Assembly: GCF_000025325.1 (NCBI RefSeq) | Contig: NC_013744.1 | Location: 372,001 to 436,000, forward strand | Reading direction: 5' to 3' | Origin: Haloterrigena turkmenica DSM 5511 | GTDB taxonomy: Archaea > Halobacteriota > Halobacteria > Halobacteriales > Natrialbaceae | Length of the DNA stretch: 64,000 nt | Shown here: in pieces, positions 26,967 to 34,828 of the stretch | Numbering within the stretch: the first letter of the stretch is position 1 | How the letters are laid out: each line of letters begins with the position of its first letter | Made by a program: the position numbers and the translations under genes | Notes under the pieces: model-generated | What the model was told of the DNA's origin: nothing | The model's input: only the letters and a program-made list of their open reading frames with translations | Databases searched by the model: none

Positions 26967-27716
26967 TCAACTAATAAACCCGTCGTCGACGCGATACACT
27001 GCGCCGTTGACGTAGGACGCCTCTTCGCTCGCGAGGAACGCAATTACGTCCGCAACCTCCGCGGGATCAGCGGCTCGTCCAGATGCGATCCGGTCGTCGG
27101 TCACTTCGCCATCATCGATGTGTTCCTCGTACAGCTGGGTATCGACGTATCCTGGCGCGACTGCGTTTACCCGGATTGATCGATCACCGAGTTCACGGGC
27201 GACTGCCCGCGTGAGCCCAATCAGACCGGCCTTGCTCGCGGCGTAATTCGCCTGCCCCGTCCACCCGCTGAGCCCCGCGACGCTAGCGACGTTAACGATT
27301 CGCCCGCCTTCGCCGCGGAGCATCCGCCGGGCTGCCTCGCGGGTACAGTAGAACGCCCCCGTCAAGTTGGTCTCGAGGACCGATGACCATTGCTCGGGAC
27401 CCATCCGAACGACTAATCCGTTGTCCATTCGTCCGGCGTTGTTGACTAGCACCGTCGGACGGCCGTGTTCGTCCGTGATTCGCTCGAAAGCCTCGATGAC
27501 CGACTCGAAGTCGCTCACGTCGAACTGTTTGACTGCGGTCGGTGCGTCGTAGGAATCGAGGGTAGCCGCGGCGTCCGCCGCAGCCTCCTCGTTCGAGTGG
27601 TAGGTAACGATTGTCCGTGCTCCGCCGGCCGCGAGGCGTTCGGCGGTCGCTAATCCGATCCCGCGGGTACCGCCGGTGACGACTGCGACCTCACCCGCGA
27701 AACGACCCTCACTCAT
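26967..27716 (-). CDS. fabG: 3-oxoacyl-[ACP] reductase-like SDR
   Basis: This 249-residue short-chain dehydrogenase should reduce 3-oxoacyl thioesters with NADPH. The cofactor motif is VAVVTGGTRGIGLATAERLA, then NNAGRMDNG, catalytic Ser in NVASVAGLSGWTG, YxxxK in NYAASKAGLIGLTRAV, and the FabG-like ending ASYVNGAVYRVDDGF. ATG 27716 has GGAGGTG upstream, and the longer frame to 27845 only reads through the KAS fragment. It is the last gene of the left arm, overlapping the truncated KAS. Next to ACP and KAS genes an acyl-ACP reductase role is likely, though the sequence alone would also fit PHA-type or other ketoreductases. Confidence 0.82.
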   Translation of the reverse strand: MSEGRFAGEVAVVTGGTRGIGLATAERLAAGGARTIVTYHSNEEAAADAAATLDSYDAPTAVKQFDVSDFESVIEAFERITDEHGRPTVLVNNAGRMDNGLVVRMGPEQWSSVLETNLTGAFYCTREAARRMLRGEGGRIVNVASVAGLSGWTGQANYAASKAGLIGLTRAVARELGDRSIRVNAVAPGYVDTQLYEEHIDDGEVTDDRIASGRAADPAEVADVIAFLASEEASYVNGAVYRVDDGFIS

Positions 27717-27930
27717 CGGGGGACACCTCCGATGTCGTGTCCCATGGGATAGGCGGTGCCTCGTCGACTTCACAGGCAATCGTCGTTCGCAGCCCTGCTT
27801 CTTCGAGGGTAAACCGGGTGATACGGCTGCCACCACGTTCTTCACTATAGAGTCTGTCCTGGGTTTCGGTTCCTATGGTTCCGAGAGGCATCACGGCGCC
27901 GAGACCGGTAATCGCGACTTCTCGTTCCAT
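27709..27930 (-). pseudogene. N-terminal fragment of beta-ketoacyl-ACP synthase
   Basis: The 73 codons align with the first 60 residues of the intact KAS at 31650: MEREVAITGLGAVMPLG against MDRDVVVTGIGMVTPLG, and RITRFTLEEAGLRTTIACEV against PITRFDPDEAAIQSRIACEI. It ends before the catalytic Cys, His and His residues, so it cannot condense. The stop overlaps the fabG start region. An internal deletion that preserved operon spacing would explain this. It could also be a retained small protein. Confidence 0.75.
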
Positions 27931-27933
27931 CAG

Positions 27934-28167
27934 TCACGCTCGCCTGACGACGTCCGCCTTGAGTTCTCCGACAGCCTTCAGATTAGCCAGATCGTCGGGA
28001 ACGTGGATCTCTACGGTCGCTTCGATGGCCTCGGTGGGCTCTACGGTGTCCAATGACACGACACCGAAATCCTCTACGAAGTGCGTCCTGTCGCCAGATC
28101 TCTCCCACTCCAGCGAGAGTCGATCGGCGACGACCTCGTTATCTGTTGATTCGACTTCGGTTGACAT
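27934..28167 (-). CDS. diverged acyl carrier protein
   Basis: The 77-residue protein aligns over its length with the ACP at 31402. Its DFGVVSLDTVEPTEAIEA corresponds to TLNVESLDIVELAEAIEA, so the serine that would carry phosphopantetheine is kept (Ser39). The aspartate of the usual DSL motif is Val, and a proline breaks the start of helix II. It may be a specialised or decaying ACP. ATG 28167 is preferred to 28194, since the shorter form matches ACP length. It lies between the MDR reductase and the KAS fragment, mirroring ACP-KAS order in the right arm. Confidence 0.65.
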   Translation of the reverse strand: MSTEVESTDNEVVADRLSLEWERSGDRTHFVEDFGVVSLDTVEPTEAIEATVEIHVPDDLANLKAVGELKADVVRRA

Positions 28168-28234
28168 ACCTATATTGTCTCCGTATATGGCCAAAAATGT
28201 TACTTTACATGGTAGATCGGAAACTGATCCTCGA

Positions 28235-29176
28235 TTACGGAACTAGCACCAGCTTGCCGCGGCTCTCTCGCTGCTGGAGGCGTCGATGTGCCTCGCTTGC
28301 CCGAGAGAAGGGGATCGTGTCTCCGACGACGACCTCGATAGAGCTATCAGAAACGGAATCAACCAGTTCCGGGATGGCCGAGAGCACCTGTTCGGGTGCG
28401 CGTTCGAGCGCCTCTTCGAGGTGATACCCGATGACCGACTTATTCTGAAAGAATAATCGCGGCGTCGCAACCGTCGGGACGCGACCGCTGGCCATCCCGT
28501 ACGTGACGATGCGCCCGCCAGGGACGAGCGCCTCGACAGCATCAGTAAACGTCCTGCCGCCGACGCCGTCTAGCGCGAGGTCGACCGATACGCCGTCGAT
28601 CGCCGAGTATTCAATGGCTCGGTTCGCGCCGAGATCGCGGACGAGATCGCGCTTCTCTTCGCTGCTCGCCGCCGCGATGACTGTCGCTCCGGCGGTAGCC
28701 GCAAGCTGGACTGCTGCCGTTCCGACGCCGCCCGCACCAGCGGTGATCAGCACGCGCTCGCCGGACCGCAACCCGCCCCATTCAAACAGCACGTTGTGTG
28801 CAGTCAACCACTGAACTGGAAGCGCAGTTCCCGAAGCGAACGAGAGCCTTTCAGGGTATGGGACGATCGCGTCGGTTGAAACGACCGTATACTCGGCGTA
28901 TCCCCCGCTGGACGTGAGTGCTGCAACGCGATCGCCGGCTGCGAGGTCGGTACCAGATCCTGTCGCCTCGACAACGCCAGCAACCTCCATCCCTGGACGG
29001 TACGGTGGAGTCGGTCCGTCAGGATAATTTCCTCGTCGCTTCTCGATGTCAGCGAAATTAACTCCTGCTGCGCGAACATCGATCCGGACCTCCCCGTCAT
29101 CGGGATCGGGAATCTCGACATCAACGAGCTCCAAGACCTCCGGACCACCGTACTCAGGAACATGAATTGCGTCCAT
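28235..29176 (-). CDS. MDR-family NADPH oxidoreductase, quinone reductase or MECR-like
   Basis: This 313-residue medium-chain dehydrogenase/reductase lacks the zinc-binding cysteines. GVNFADIEKRRGNYP and YRPGMEVAGVVEATG mark the quinone-reductase/enoyl-reductase branch. The nucleotide site is ITAGAGGVGTAAVQLA. The fragment PVQWLTAHNVLFEWGGL lines the substrate cleft. ATG 29176 is preferred (AGAGGA upstream, 1 nt after the previous stop); the frame to 29269 reads into the R2lox gene. In an ACP/KAS context the mitochondrial trans-2-enoyl reductase (MECR/Etr1), also an MDR protein, suggests an enoyl-ACP reductase role. Function as a quinone reductase is equally compatible with the sequence. Confidence 0.75.
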   Translation of the reverse strand: MDAIHVPEYGGPEVLELVDVEIPDPDDGEVRIDVRAAGVNFADIEKRRGNYPDGPTPPYRPGMEVAGVVEATGSGTDLAAGDRVAALTSSGGYAEYTVVSTDAIVPYPERLSFASGTALPVQWLTAHNVLFEWGGLRSGERVLITAGAGGVGTAAVQLAATAGATVIAAASSEEKRDLVRDLGANRAIEYSAIDGVSVDLALDGVGGRTFTDAVEALVPGGRIVTYGMASGRVPTVATPRLFFQNKSVIGYHLEEALERAPEQVLSAIPELVDSVSDSSIEVVVGDTIPFSRASEAHRRLQQRESRGKLVLVP

Positions 29177-29177
29177 A

Positions 29178-30044
29178 CTATGTCCTCTTGGATGGTACGA
29201 CTCCGACCTGTTCAAGCCGCCGGTCGCGCGCTGTGTCGATCCTGTTGAGTATCCCATTTCGGTCCGCACCTATGCTGCCATCGCGGACCATCTGGTCGAT
29301 CGTCGTCTCAACTAGTGGCACGAGTTCGTCTATCGTTTCAACAATCGTCTCCGGGTCAACGCCTTTGTCGACTAGCTTGCGAACCTTCGTCACGCCGAAG
29401 CTGACGTGCCGTCCCTCGTCGCGACGGAGGTACCTGAACCCGTTCACTAGACCTGGAAGTTCGGGGACTGCTTCGAGTTCTCCACTATATCGTGTTTCGA
29501 CCCACCTGTAGGCGGTCTGAGCGAGGATTCCTTCGACTGTGAGGTGATAGTGACAGAACGCCCGAGCACGAGTTTCGGAGGTGTCCCGTTCTAAGAGTCG
29601 GGCCATCGCATTGGACGTTCGGTCGAACAGCTCCCGATAGTCGTCGTGACTCCATCGGTCAGCCATGGGTTCAGTCGGGATGAGGCCGCGTGATTCCTCC
29701 TCCGGCCGGATAACTCTCTTCCAGTATCGATCGAACAGTTCCGTATGTCGGGCTTCGTCGTATAGCTGTGTGGCGATATAGCGCTGCTCATCGGAGCCGT
29801 CAAGGACGACTGCCAACGGTGCGAGGTCCGTGGTTACGGCCCGTTCGCCCGCTCCGAATTGTGCGAGCAGCCCGCGTAATCGAGTGAACTCAACACGAGA
29901 TAACTCACTGACTGCCTCTTGATCCGCCCTAACGTCGATCGCTGCCGGGTCCCAATGGTATTCGATTGCCGAGCGGACAAGCCGTTTGGGGTGCTCGTTC
30001 AAGCCCGATGATTCTAGAGGTGAGACGGGGGATTCCTCGGACAT
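29178..30044 (-). CDS. R2lox-like diiron protein
   Basis: This 288-residue ferritin-like helical protein has the full carboxylate/histidine set of R2-like oxidases: Glu67 (GAGERAV), Glu97 and His100 (YDEARHTELFDRYW), Glu171 (TVEGILAQTAY), Glu210 and His213 (RRDEGRHVSFG). R2lox proteins bind a mixed Mn/Fe or diiron centre with a long-chain fatty acid as ligand, and have no settled physiological role. That makes their presence in a fatty-acid-type cluster meaningful. It is probably the first gene of the left arm, coupled to the MDR gene. ATG 30044 is preferred to 30086. AurF-like N-oxygenase or desaturase activity is an alternative. Confidence 0.78.
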   Translation of the reverse strand: MSEESPVSPLESSGLNEHPKRLVRSAIEYHWDPAAIDVRADQEAVSELSRVEFTRLRGLLAQFGAGERAVTTDLAPLAVVLDGSDEQRYIATQLYDEARHTELFDRYWKRVIRPEEESRGLIPTEPMADRWSHDDYRELFDRTSNAMARLLERDTSETRARAFCHYHLTVEGILAQTAYRWVETRYSGELEAVPELPGLVNGFRYLRRDEGRHVSFGVTKVRKLVDKGVDPETIVETIDELVPLVETTIDQMVRDGSIGADRNGILNRIDTARDRRLEQVGVVPSKRT

Positions 30045-30651
30045 GTCTCTACACTCGAGAACTGTCATCAAATATGCTGTGTTCACAGCCCGTGGGAAGC
30101 CAAGGAGAGGTCCTTCCTAATTCAAGAGGATGCACCGACATAGGAGAGCGGGTTAGTCGAAATCGAGTGTGATAGGATGAAACCAATTTCAGTTTCAAAG
30201 CGTCTCTGGCGGAGGCCGTTTTCACCCCGAAGTCTCGCCGAAACCGCTCGCACATCGAGGCGGGTGATCGCCGGTACCGTGAGATAGGCGACCGAGATGA
30301 AAAGCCGGTGGCATCGAAAGATCGGACGTTACCAACAGCTCTGAGCACGTAGTTCACTCGAACTATCGGACAGCAGTGACTGTATCTCAGGGAGTGCATG
30401 GCCTACGTAGTCGAGATACATCGTCACGTGTCCGTCGAAAAACGCGCGCGTCTCTCACTATTTTCGCATTGTGTCTTCGTCTCGTCGTCGCGATCACCAA
30501 TATGAACGGAGAGATAACCCAGGCAGCACCGTCAGCACGGTGTGACGAGACTTCCGTGATACCCTCTACAGAGCGGGAAGTCTCACCTCAGTACTGGTTA
30601 AAATCACCGCCACCCCGTGGAGTTTTCTCCGAGTACACGGAATAACGATCG
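30045..30651. promoter_or_regulatory. divergent intergenic region between the two arms of the FAS-like cluster
   Basis: About 600 bp separates the left-arm start (30044) from the first right-arm ORF (30652). It should hold both promoters. A TGGTTAAAATCACC stretch near 30596-30609 is a possible TATA element for the right arm. No gene was recognised; overlapping ORFs on both strands lack motifs. Confidence 0.4.
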
Positions 30652-30957
30652 ATGGCCGCTAATGAACAGCAAGTAAAGCGGTATCAATTTGCTTCGAGTA
30701 TCGATCTCAGTGCCGCATTCTCGGTGTTGGACATCGAATATCTGACTGTTACTGAGAGTCGTGCCATTACGATCTACATCCGGTCCGTCCTCAACATCGA
30801 AACGGTAGAGGGGGATCTGGAGAACGCACGTATCCTCGACGTGGAGGTGCTAGATCGCTCCTCGAGAGTCGGAAGCGACGATCCGAACGATCTCGTCGAA
30901 ACGATGGTAGCTCAGATCAGCGACGTCGTAGGTGTTGACTTCCGAGAAATCTCGTAG
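30652..30957 (+). CDS. hypothetical protein of the FAS-like cluster
   Basis: A 101-residue acidic protein reads MAANEQQVKRYQFASSIDLS, then a likely alpha/beta fold (ITIYIRSVLNIETVEGDLEN, DVEVLDRSSRVGSDDPNDLV) and the C-terminus VVGVDFREIS. I do not recognise the family. It is codirectional with the ACP operon but separated from it by 444 bp of decayed sequence, so its link to the cluster is positional only. Confidence 0.5.
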   Translation: MAANEQQVKRYQFASSIDLSAAFSVLDIEYLTVTESRAITIYIRSVLNIETVEGDLENARILDVEVLDRSSRVGSDDPNDLVETMVAQISDVVGVDFREIS

Positions 30958-31059
30958 GCAAGCTATCGACCGATTTTGACTGGTACTCACGCCCTCACTT
31001 CGCATCGTGATGTTGGACTGGAATCAGTATTTCACTCAGCCCCGAAATATCAGAATACG

Positions 31060-31218
31060 GTCTTCGGTGTGAACTGGCGTGCGCTTCTCGAGGAACTCGA
31101 CGAACCGTTAGCAGGTGCAGAACTCGTTACGCCATCGTCACGCAGGCGGTTGTAAGACGGACAGGAACACCGTATCGTCCTCGAAATCAAAGGCGACGAC
31201 GAGAAACAGCAACTCTAA
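31060..31218 (+). pseudogene. gene relic with an in-frame stop
   Basis: The frame VFGVNWRALLEELDEPLAGA then ELVTPSSRRRL is followed by TAA, after which the same frame continues DGQEHRIVLEIKGDDEKQQL to a second stop. It has a halophile-like coding pattern with neither start nor clean end. I do not recognise the family. It probably marks an insertion or deletion scar between the 101-residue ORF and the ACP gene. The remainder of 30958-31360 shows nothing. Confidence 0.4.
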
Positions 31219-31369
31219 CGTGGGCAACGTTCCCGGACCTGCCCATCACTCGCTCACTTGCCCTGACCGAAGCAAGAGTGGCCTCTGACGGACTGATGAA
31301 TCGGGCGACCGTCAGAAAAGTCATCCTCGAGCCGTGAGGGGGTCTCGCTGTCGCCGACGATAAACGAGG

Positions 31370-31377
31370 TTATTTTA
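31370..31377 (+). promoter_or_regulatory. TATA box of the ACP-KAS-AcpS-FabD operon
   Basis: TTATTTTA is centred 28 nt before the ACP start codon, with no Shine-Dalgarno between them. This fits a leaderless haloarchaeal transcript starting at or near the ATG. Confidence 0.55.
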
Positions 31378-31401
31378 CTCGCGGATATAGAAGCACGAGA
31401 C

Positions 31402-31647
31402 ATGGTTGATACGACTGACATAGACGCGCAAATCGAAACGATCATCGCTGACAGACTACGTGTTGACCCGGACTCGTTCGACGATTCGACCGCGTTCGAG
31501 GGAGAGACGCTGAACGTCGAATCGCTCGATATCGTCGAACTCGCTGAAGCGATCGAAGCAGAACTCGGCGTCTACATCCCCGACGAGGATCTCGCGGATC
31601 TCGAGAGAGTGGGTGACCTCAAAGAGTACGTCAGAGAGCGCATCTGA
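31402..31647 (+). CDS. acpP: acyl carrier protein
   Basis: This 81-residue acidic four-helix carrier protein would be activated by transfer of 4'-phosphopantetheine to Ser41 in LNVESLDIVELAEAIEAELG, the canonical site where helix II follows. IPDEDLADLERVGDLKEYVR matches helices III and IV of bacterial ACP. ACPs are unusual in archaea. It starts the right-arm operon and sits 2 nt before the KAS gene, in the same order as the diverged ACP and KAS fragment of the left arm. The AcpS encoded two genes downstream is the obvious activating enzyme. Confidence 0.9.
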   Translation: MVDTTDIDAQIETIIADRLRVDPDSFDDSTAFEGETLNVESLDIVELAEAIEAELGVYIPDEDLADLERVGDLKEYVRERI

Positions 31648-31649
31648 GC

Positions 31650-32867
31650 ATGGACCGAGACGTCGTCGTGACCGGCATCGGTATGGTCACACCACTCGGA
31701 ATGACCGCTGACGAAACCTGGGAGGATGTGTGTGCAGGTACCACCGCCACGGGGCCAATTACGCGGTTCGATCCCGACGAAGCGGCCATTCAATCGCGGA
31801 TTGCGTGCGAAATTAATGGCAGTCTGGCGGAGCAGACGAGCAATGACCGGATCGATGACCGGACGATGGGCCGGTATACCCAGTTCGCCGTTACCGCGGC
31901 CGCGGAAGCGATCGCCGATGCCGGGTTCGATCCCGATGCGCCCTCGTGGAGACCGAGTCGAATAGCTACCAGTATCGCTTCGACGTTCGGCGGGCTTTCG
32001 GAAATCGAGGCGGCCACCGGCCAGCGTCCGTCGCCACGTTTTCTCATCACCGCACTTGCAAATCTCGCGGCCGGCCACGTTAGCATGTGTTTCGACGCAC
32101 GGGGTCCGAACCGATCACCTGGGACGGCCTGTGCAGCCGGTACTCACGCGATTGCCGATGCAGTCGCCGACATCCGAACGGGACGCGCTGACGTTGCGAT
32201 CGCCGGGGGTACCGAGGCCCCGATCACCCCGCTCGGCGTCGCGGGATTCGACGCGATGCGGGCGCTCAGCACCCGAAATGACGTGCCGGAACGAGCAAGT
32301 CGTCCGTTCGACGCCGATCGAGACGGGTTCGTCCTCGCTGAAGGGTGTGCGATTCTCGTCCTCGAAGAGCGTAGTCGTGCGGCCGAACGTGGCGTGACAC
32401 CGTATGCGGCTATTACAGGCTCCGGATTGACTGCCGATGCCCATCATCCGACACGGCCAGCGGAAGGCGGGCGTGGTCTCCAGCGGAGCCTCGAGCGCGC
32501 ACTCGAGGACGCAACTCTGGAGCCAGACGCTGTCGATCACGTGAACGCACACGGAACGAGTACACCGACCGGTGACGCCCGTGAAGCCGAGGCACTCCGG
32601 TCCGTTTTCGACACCGTGCCACCAGTCGCGAGCGTCAAAGGCGCGCTCGGTCACACGCTCAGCGGTGCTGGGGCCCTCGAGAGTGCAATCGTCGCTCTGG
32701 CGATCGCCGACCGGACGATTCCACCGACGGTGAACTATGAGACACCGGATCCGGCGTGCGATCTCCCGATCGTGACCGACGCTTGCGAGACGTCTCTCGA
32801 CGCCGTTGTGACCACGTCTGCGGGCTTCGGTGGGACTAACGGCGCGCTCGTCTTCGAGCAATCATGA
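31650..32867 (+). CDS. fabF: beta-ketoacyl-ACP synthase (KAS II type)
   Basis: The 405-residue thiolase-fold enzyme elongates acyl chains with malonyl-ACP. All active-site residues are present: Cys161 in GTACAAGTHAI, His301 in NAHGTSTPTGD, Lys330 and His335 in KGALGHTLSGAG, and the ending GFGGTNGALVF. It is therefore a working KAS rather than a chain-length factor. The length matches FabF. No FabH-type initiating enzyme is visible in the window, so initiation would have to rely on this enzyme, as in mitochondria, or on an external thiolase. It overlaps acpS by 4 nt. An N-terminal paralogue fragment lies at 27709. Confidence 0.92.
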   Translation: MDRDVVVTGIGMVTPLGMTADETWEDVCAGTTATGPITRFDPDEAAIQSRIACEINGSLAEQTSNDRIDDRTMGRYTQFAVTAAAEAIADAGFDPDAPSWRPSRIATSIASTFGGLSEIEAATGQRPSPRFLITALANLAAGHVSMCFDARGPNRSPGTACAAGTHAIADAVADIRTGRADVAIAGGTEAPITPLGVAGFDAMRALSTRNDVPERASRPFDADRDGFVLAEGCAILVLEERSRAAERGVTPYAAITGSGLTADAHHPTRPAEGGRGLQRSLERALEDATLEPDAVDHVNAHGTSTPTGDAREAEALRSVFDTVPPVASVKGALGHTLSGAGALESAIVALAIADRTIPPTVNYETPDPACDLPIVTDACETSLDAVVTTSAGFGGTNGALVFEQS

Positions 32868-33409
32868 CGATGAACGAGAGAGACGACAGGAACGACGAGA
32901 CGGCGTTTCAGATCGATTCTGACAGTGATTCTGCGCCACTCGATGAATCCCGGTTCGGGACTCGCCGAATCAGTGACGGTGACTTCGTCGTTCGACACGG
33001 CGTTGATCTCGTTTCGATCGAACGAATCGCTTCGCTTCTCGCGGAATTCGGCGAATCGTTCCAGTGCCGCGTGTTCACAGCGTCAGAGCGCACTTATTGT
33101 GAGAAGCAGGGAACGCCACCCCAGCACTATGCTGCACGGTGGGCGGCTAAAGAGGCGTTCTACAAAACACTCGATACCGAATCGCCTGCGATTCCGCTCG
33201 ATTCGATCGAGGTTATTCGTGAACGGACAGGCCCTCAGCTCAGGCTTGAACCGCCCGCCGCCAGAGCGCTTGATGAGATGCTCGACCGAAGGAACGTCTG
33301 TCCCGAGACGACAGATATTGCTGTCAGTCTAAGCCATGACCGAAGCGCTGAGTATGCCATCGGTTCCGTGACCGTCTTCGGCGTCGAAACGGGTGCCACC
33401 GATCAATGA
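32864..33409 (+). CDS. acpS: holo-ACP synthase
   Basis: This 181-residue AcpS-type phosphopantetheinyl transferase moves the 4'-phosphopantetheine of CoA to the ACP serine. The Mg2+ motif is HGVDLVSIERI (Asp48), followed by RVFTASERTYCEKQG and the family signature YAARWAAKEAFYKTL (Lys97, Glu98), ending in SLSHDRSAEYAIGSVTV. Bacterial AcpS has about 120-125 residues. Here about 40 acidic, probably disordered residues precede the core. The start overlaps the KAS stop; ATG 32870 is an alternative. With ACP, KAS and FabD in one operon, the system appears self-contained for carrier activation. Confidence 0.9.
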   Translation: MTMNERDDRNDETAFQIDSDSDSAPLDESRFGTRRISDGDFVVRHGVDLVSIERIASLLAEFGESFQCRVFTASERTYCEKQGTPPQHYAARWAAKEAFYKTLDTESPAIPLDSIEVIRERTGPQLRLEPPAARALDEMLDRRNVCPETTDIAVSLSHDRSAEYAIGSVTVFGVETGATDQ

Positions 33410-33431
33410 CTCTGAGACACACTATCAGACC

Positions 33432-34379
33432 ATGAACCAAGACGAACGAAACGCAACGCTCGCGGATACGGCGTTTATTTTCCCCGGACAGGGAAGCCAA
33501 GAATCCGGAATGGGGAAAGCGTTCTACGAGGCGTGGCCGGAGATGCAAACGGCCTTCGACCGTCTCGACAGCGCACTCGACATTGACTTATACGAACTCT
33601 GTTTTCGACGGGAGACGGAAGAACTCACGCGACCACGCAACGCTCAGCCGGCTCTCCTGGCGGCCGGATACGCGACATATGCTGGTCTCACGTCCCGGTT
33701 TGCGGTGATGCCCGCCTACGTTGCCGGCCACAGCCTAGGTCACTTCACCGCCCTCGCGGCCGCCGGCGTGGCGTCACCGACCGATCTCGTTGACGTCGTT
33801 CGTCGGCGTGGGAGATTCATGGAACGCGCCGAACGAGAGGCGGGGCCGGGGACGATGCTGGCAGTGTTGCTCGCCGACCCAGATATCGTCGCCGACGCCT
33901 GTAGAGACCGCGACGACGTGAGCGTAGCACTGTACAACGGACCGCGACAGACCGTGATCAGCGGGACTACCGAGGGAGTAGAGGCCGTTCAGGCTACACT
34001 CTCTGACTCTGCGACGGTGCGGTTCCGCGAACTCCAAGTCGGTGCGGCGTTTCATTCCCCGGTCATGGCACCCGCTGTTGACCGTCTCGAGGAGGTGTTT
34101 ACGGAGATATCACTAGAGGAGGCAACGATACCGATCGTCTCGGACGTTTCGGGGAAGGTATACACTGATCCAACTGTCGCCCGTCAGGATCTCACGAGCC
34201 AGATCACGGCGTCCGTCGACTGGGTTAGCGTTGTCGAAGAATTACAACAGCGCGGCGTCACTCGCTACGTCGAGTTCCCACCGGCTGGCGTCCTTACAAG
34301 TCTCGTTGACCGTATGCACTCAGATACCGAGTGTTACACGCTCGAGACGCCCGCTGACGCACAGGAGCTGTTCACGTGA
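33432..34379 (+). CDS. fabD: malonyl-CoA:ACP transacylase
   Basis: This 315-residue acyltransferase loads malonyl units onto ACP. FIFPGQGSQESGMGK is the N-terminal signature. The nucleophile elbow is GHSLG (Ser101 from this start). The carboxylate-binding arginine lies in VVRRRGRFM, typical of malonyl-specific enzymes, and the catalytic His208 lies in GAAFHSPVM. A GTG at 33393 would add 13 residues and overlap acpS; the ATG is preferred because the fold starts soon after it. It is the last gene of the right arm. Free malonyl-CoA from an acyl-CoA carboxylase encoded elsewhere would be needed. Confidence 0.9.
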   Translation: MNQDERNATLADTAFIFPGQGSQESGMGKAFYEAWPEMQTAFDRLDSALDIDLYELCFRRETEELTRPRNAQPALLAAGYATYAGLTSRFAVMPAYVAGHSLGHFTALAAAGVASPTDLVDVVRRRGRFMERAEREAGPGTMLAVLLADPDIVADACRDRDDVSVALYNGPRQTVISGTTEGVEAVQATLSDSATVRFRELQVGAAFHSPVMAPAVDRLEEVFTEISLEEATIPIVSDVSGKVYTDPTVARQDLTSQITASVDWVSVVEELQQRGVTRYVEFPPAGVLTSLVDRMHSDTECYTLETPADAQELFT

Positions 34380-34828
34380 TGTTCAAGTAACCCTTTCGTC
34401 GCGTCGACTCTCGCCATCGCGAAACCGACTGGCTGAACGACACTATCGCTTGATAGTTACAGTCATCGACCGATTGTATTCGATCATCACGAGAGCGATG
34501 ATCGTTCCCGGGTAATACGGCTATTATCGCTGCGGTTCCCCGAATGCGGAGTCTCCGTCGGTCTGCAACGAGTTCCGCGATTATCGACTTTCCTTAATGC
34601 GGGGAACCGTTTTCAGAGATTCATTTCCTTGAGCGAAGGGAGTAGCAAGGTGACGTGCTACATTGGCGTGCTATGTCATGATAATTGGGTGCGGGTAGGA
34701 TGCCTGCGTGTAATAGATGCCGTCAATTCATACGTATGCGTTATAATATCGATTCTCCAGATGGCAAATACATGCGGCTTCGGCAATGATCACGCACCTT
34801 TATGGGTGAGATTCGCCTTGCACTGTAT
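34380..34828. other. intergenic, promoter of the IclR gene
   Basis: No gene was recognised. At 34797-34805 CCTTTATGG is a likely TATA box placed 28 nt before ATG 34829. The ATG inside this box (34802) would extend the IclR frame but is disfavoured. Confidence 0.45.
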
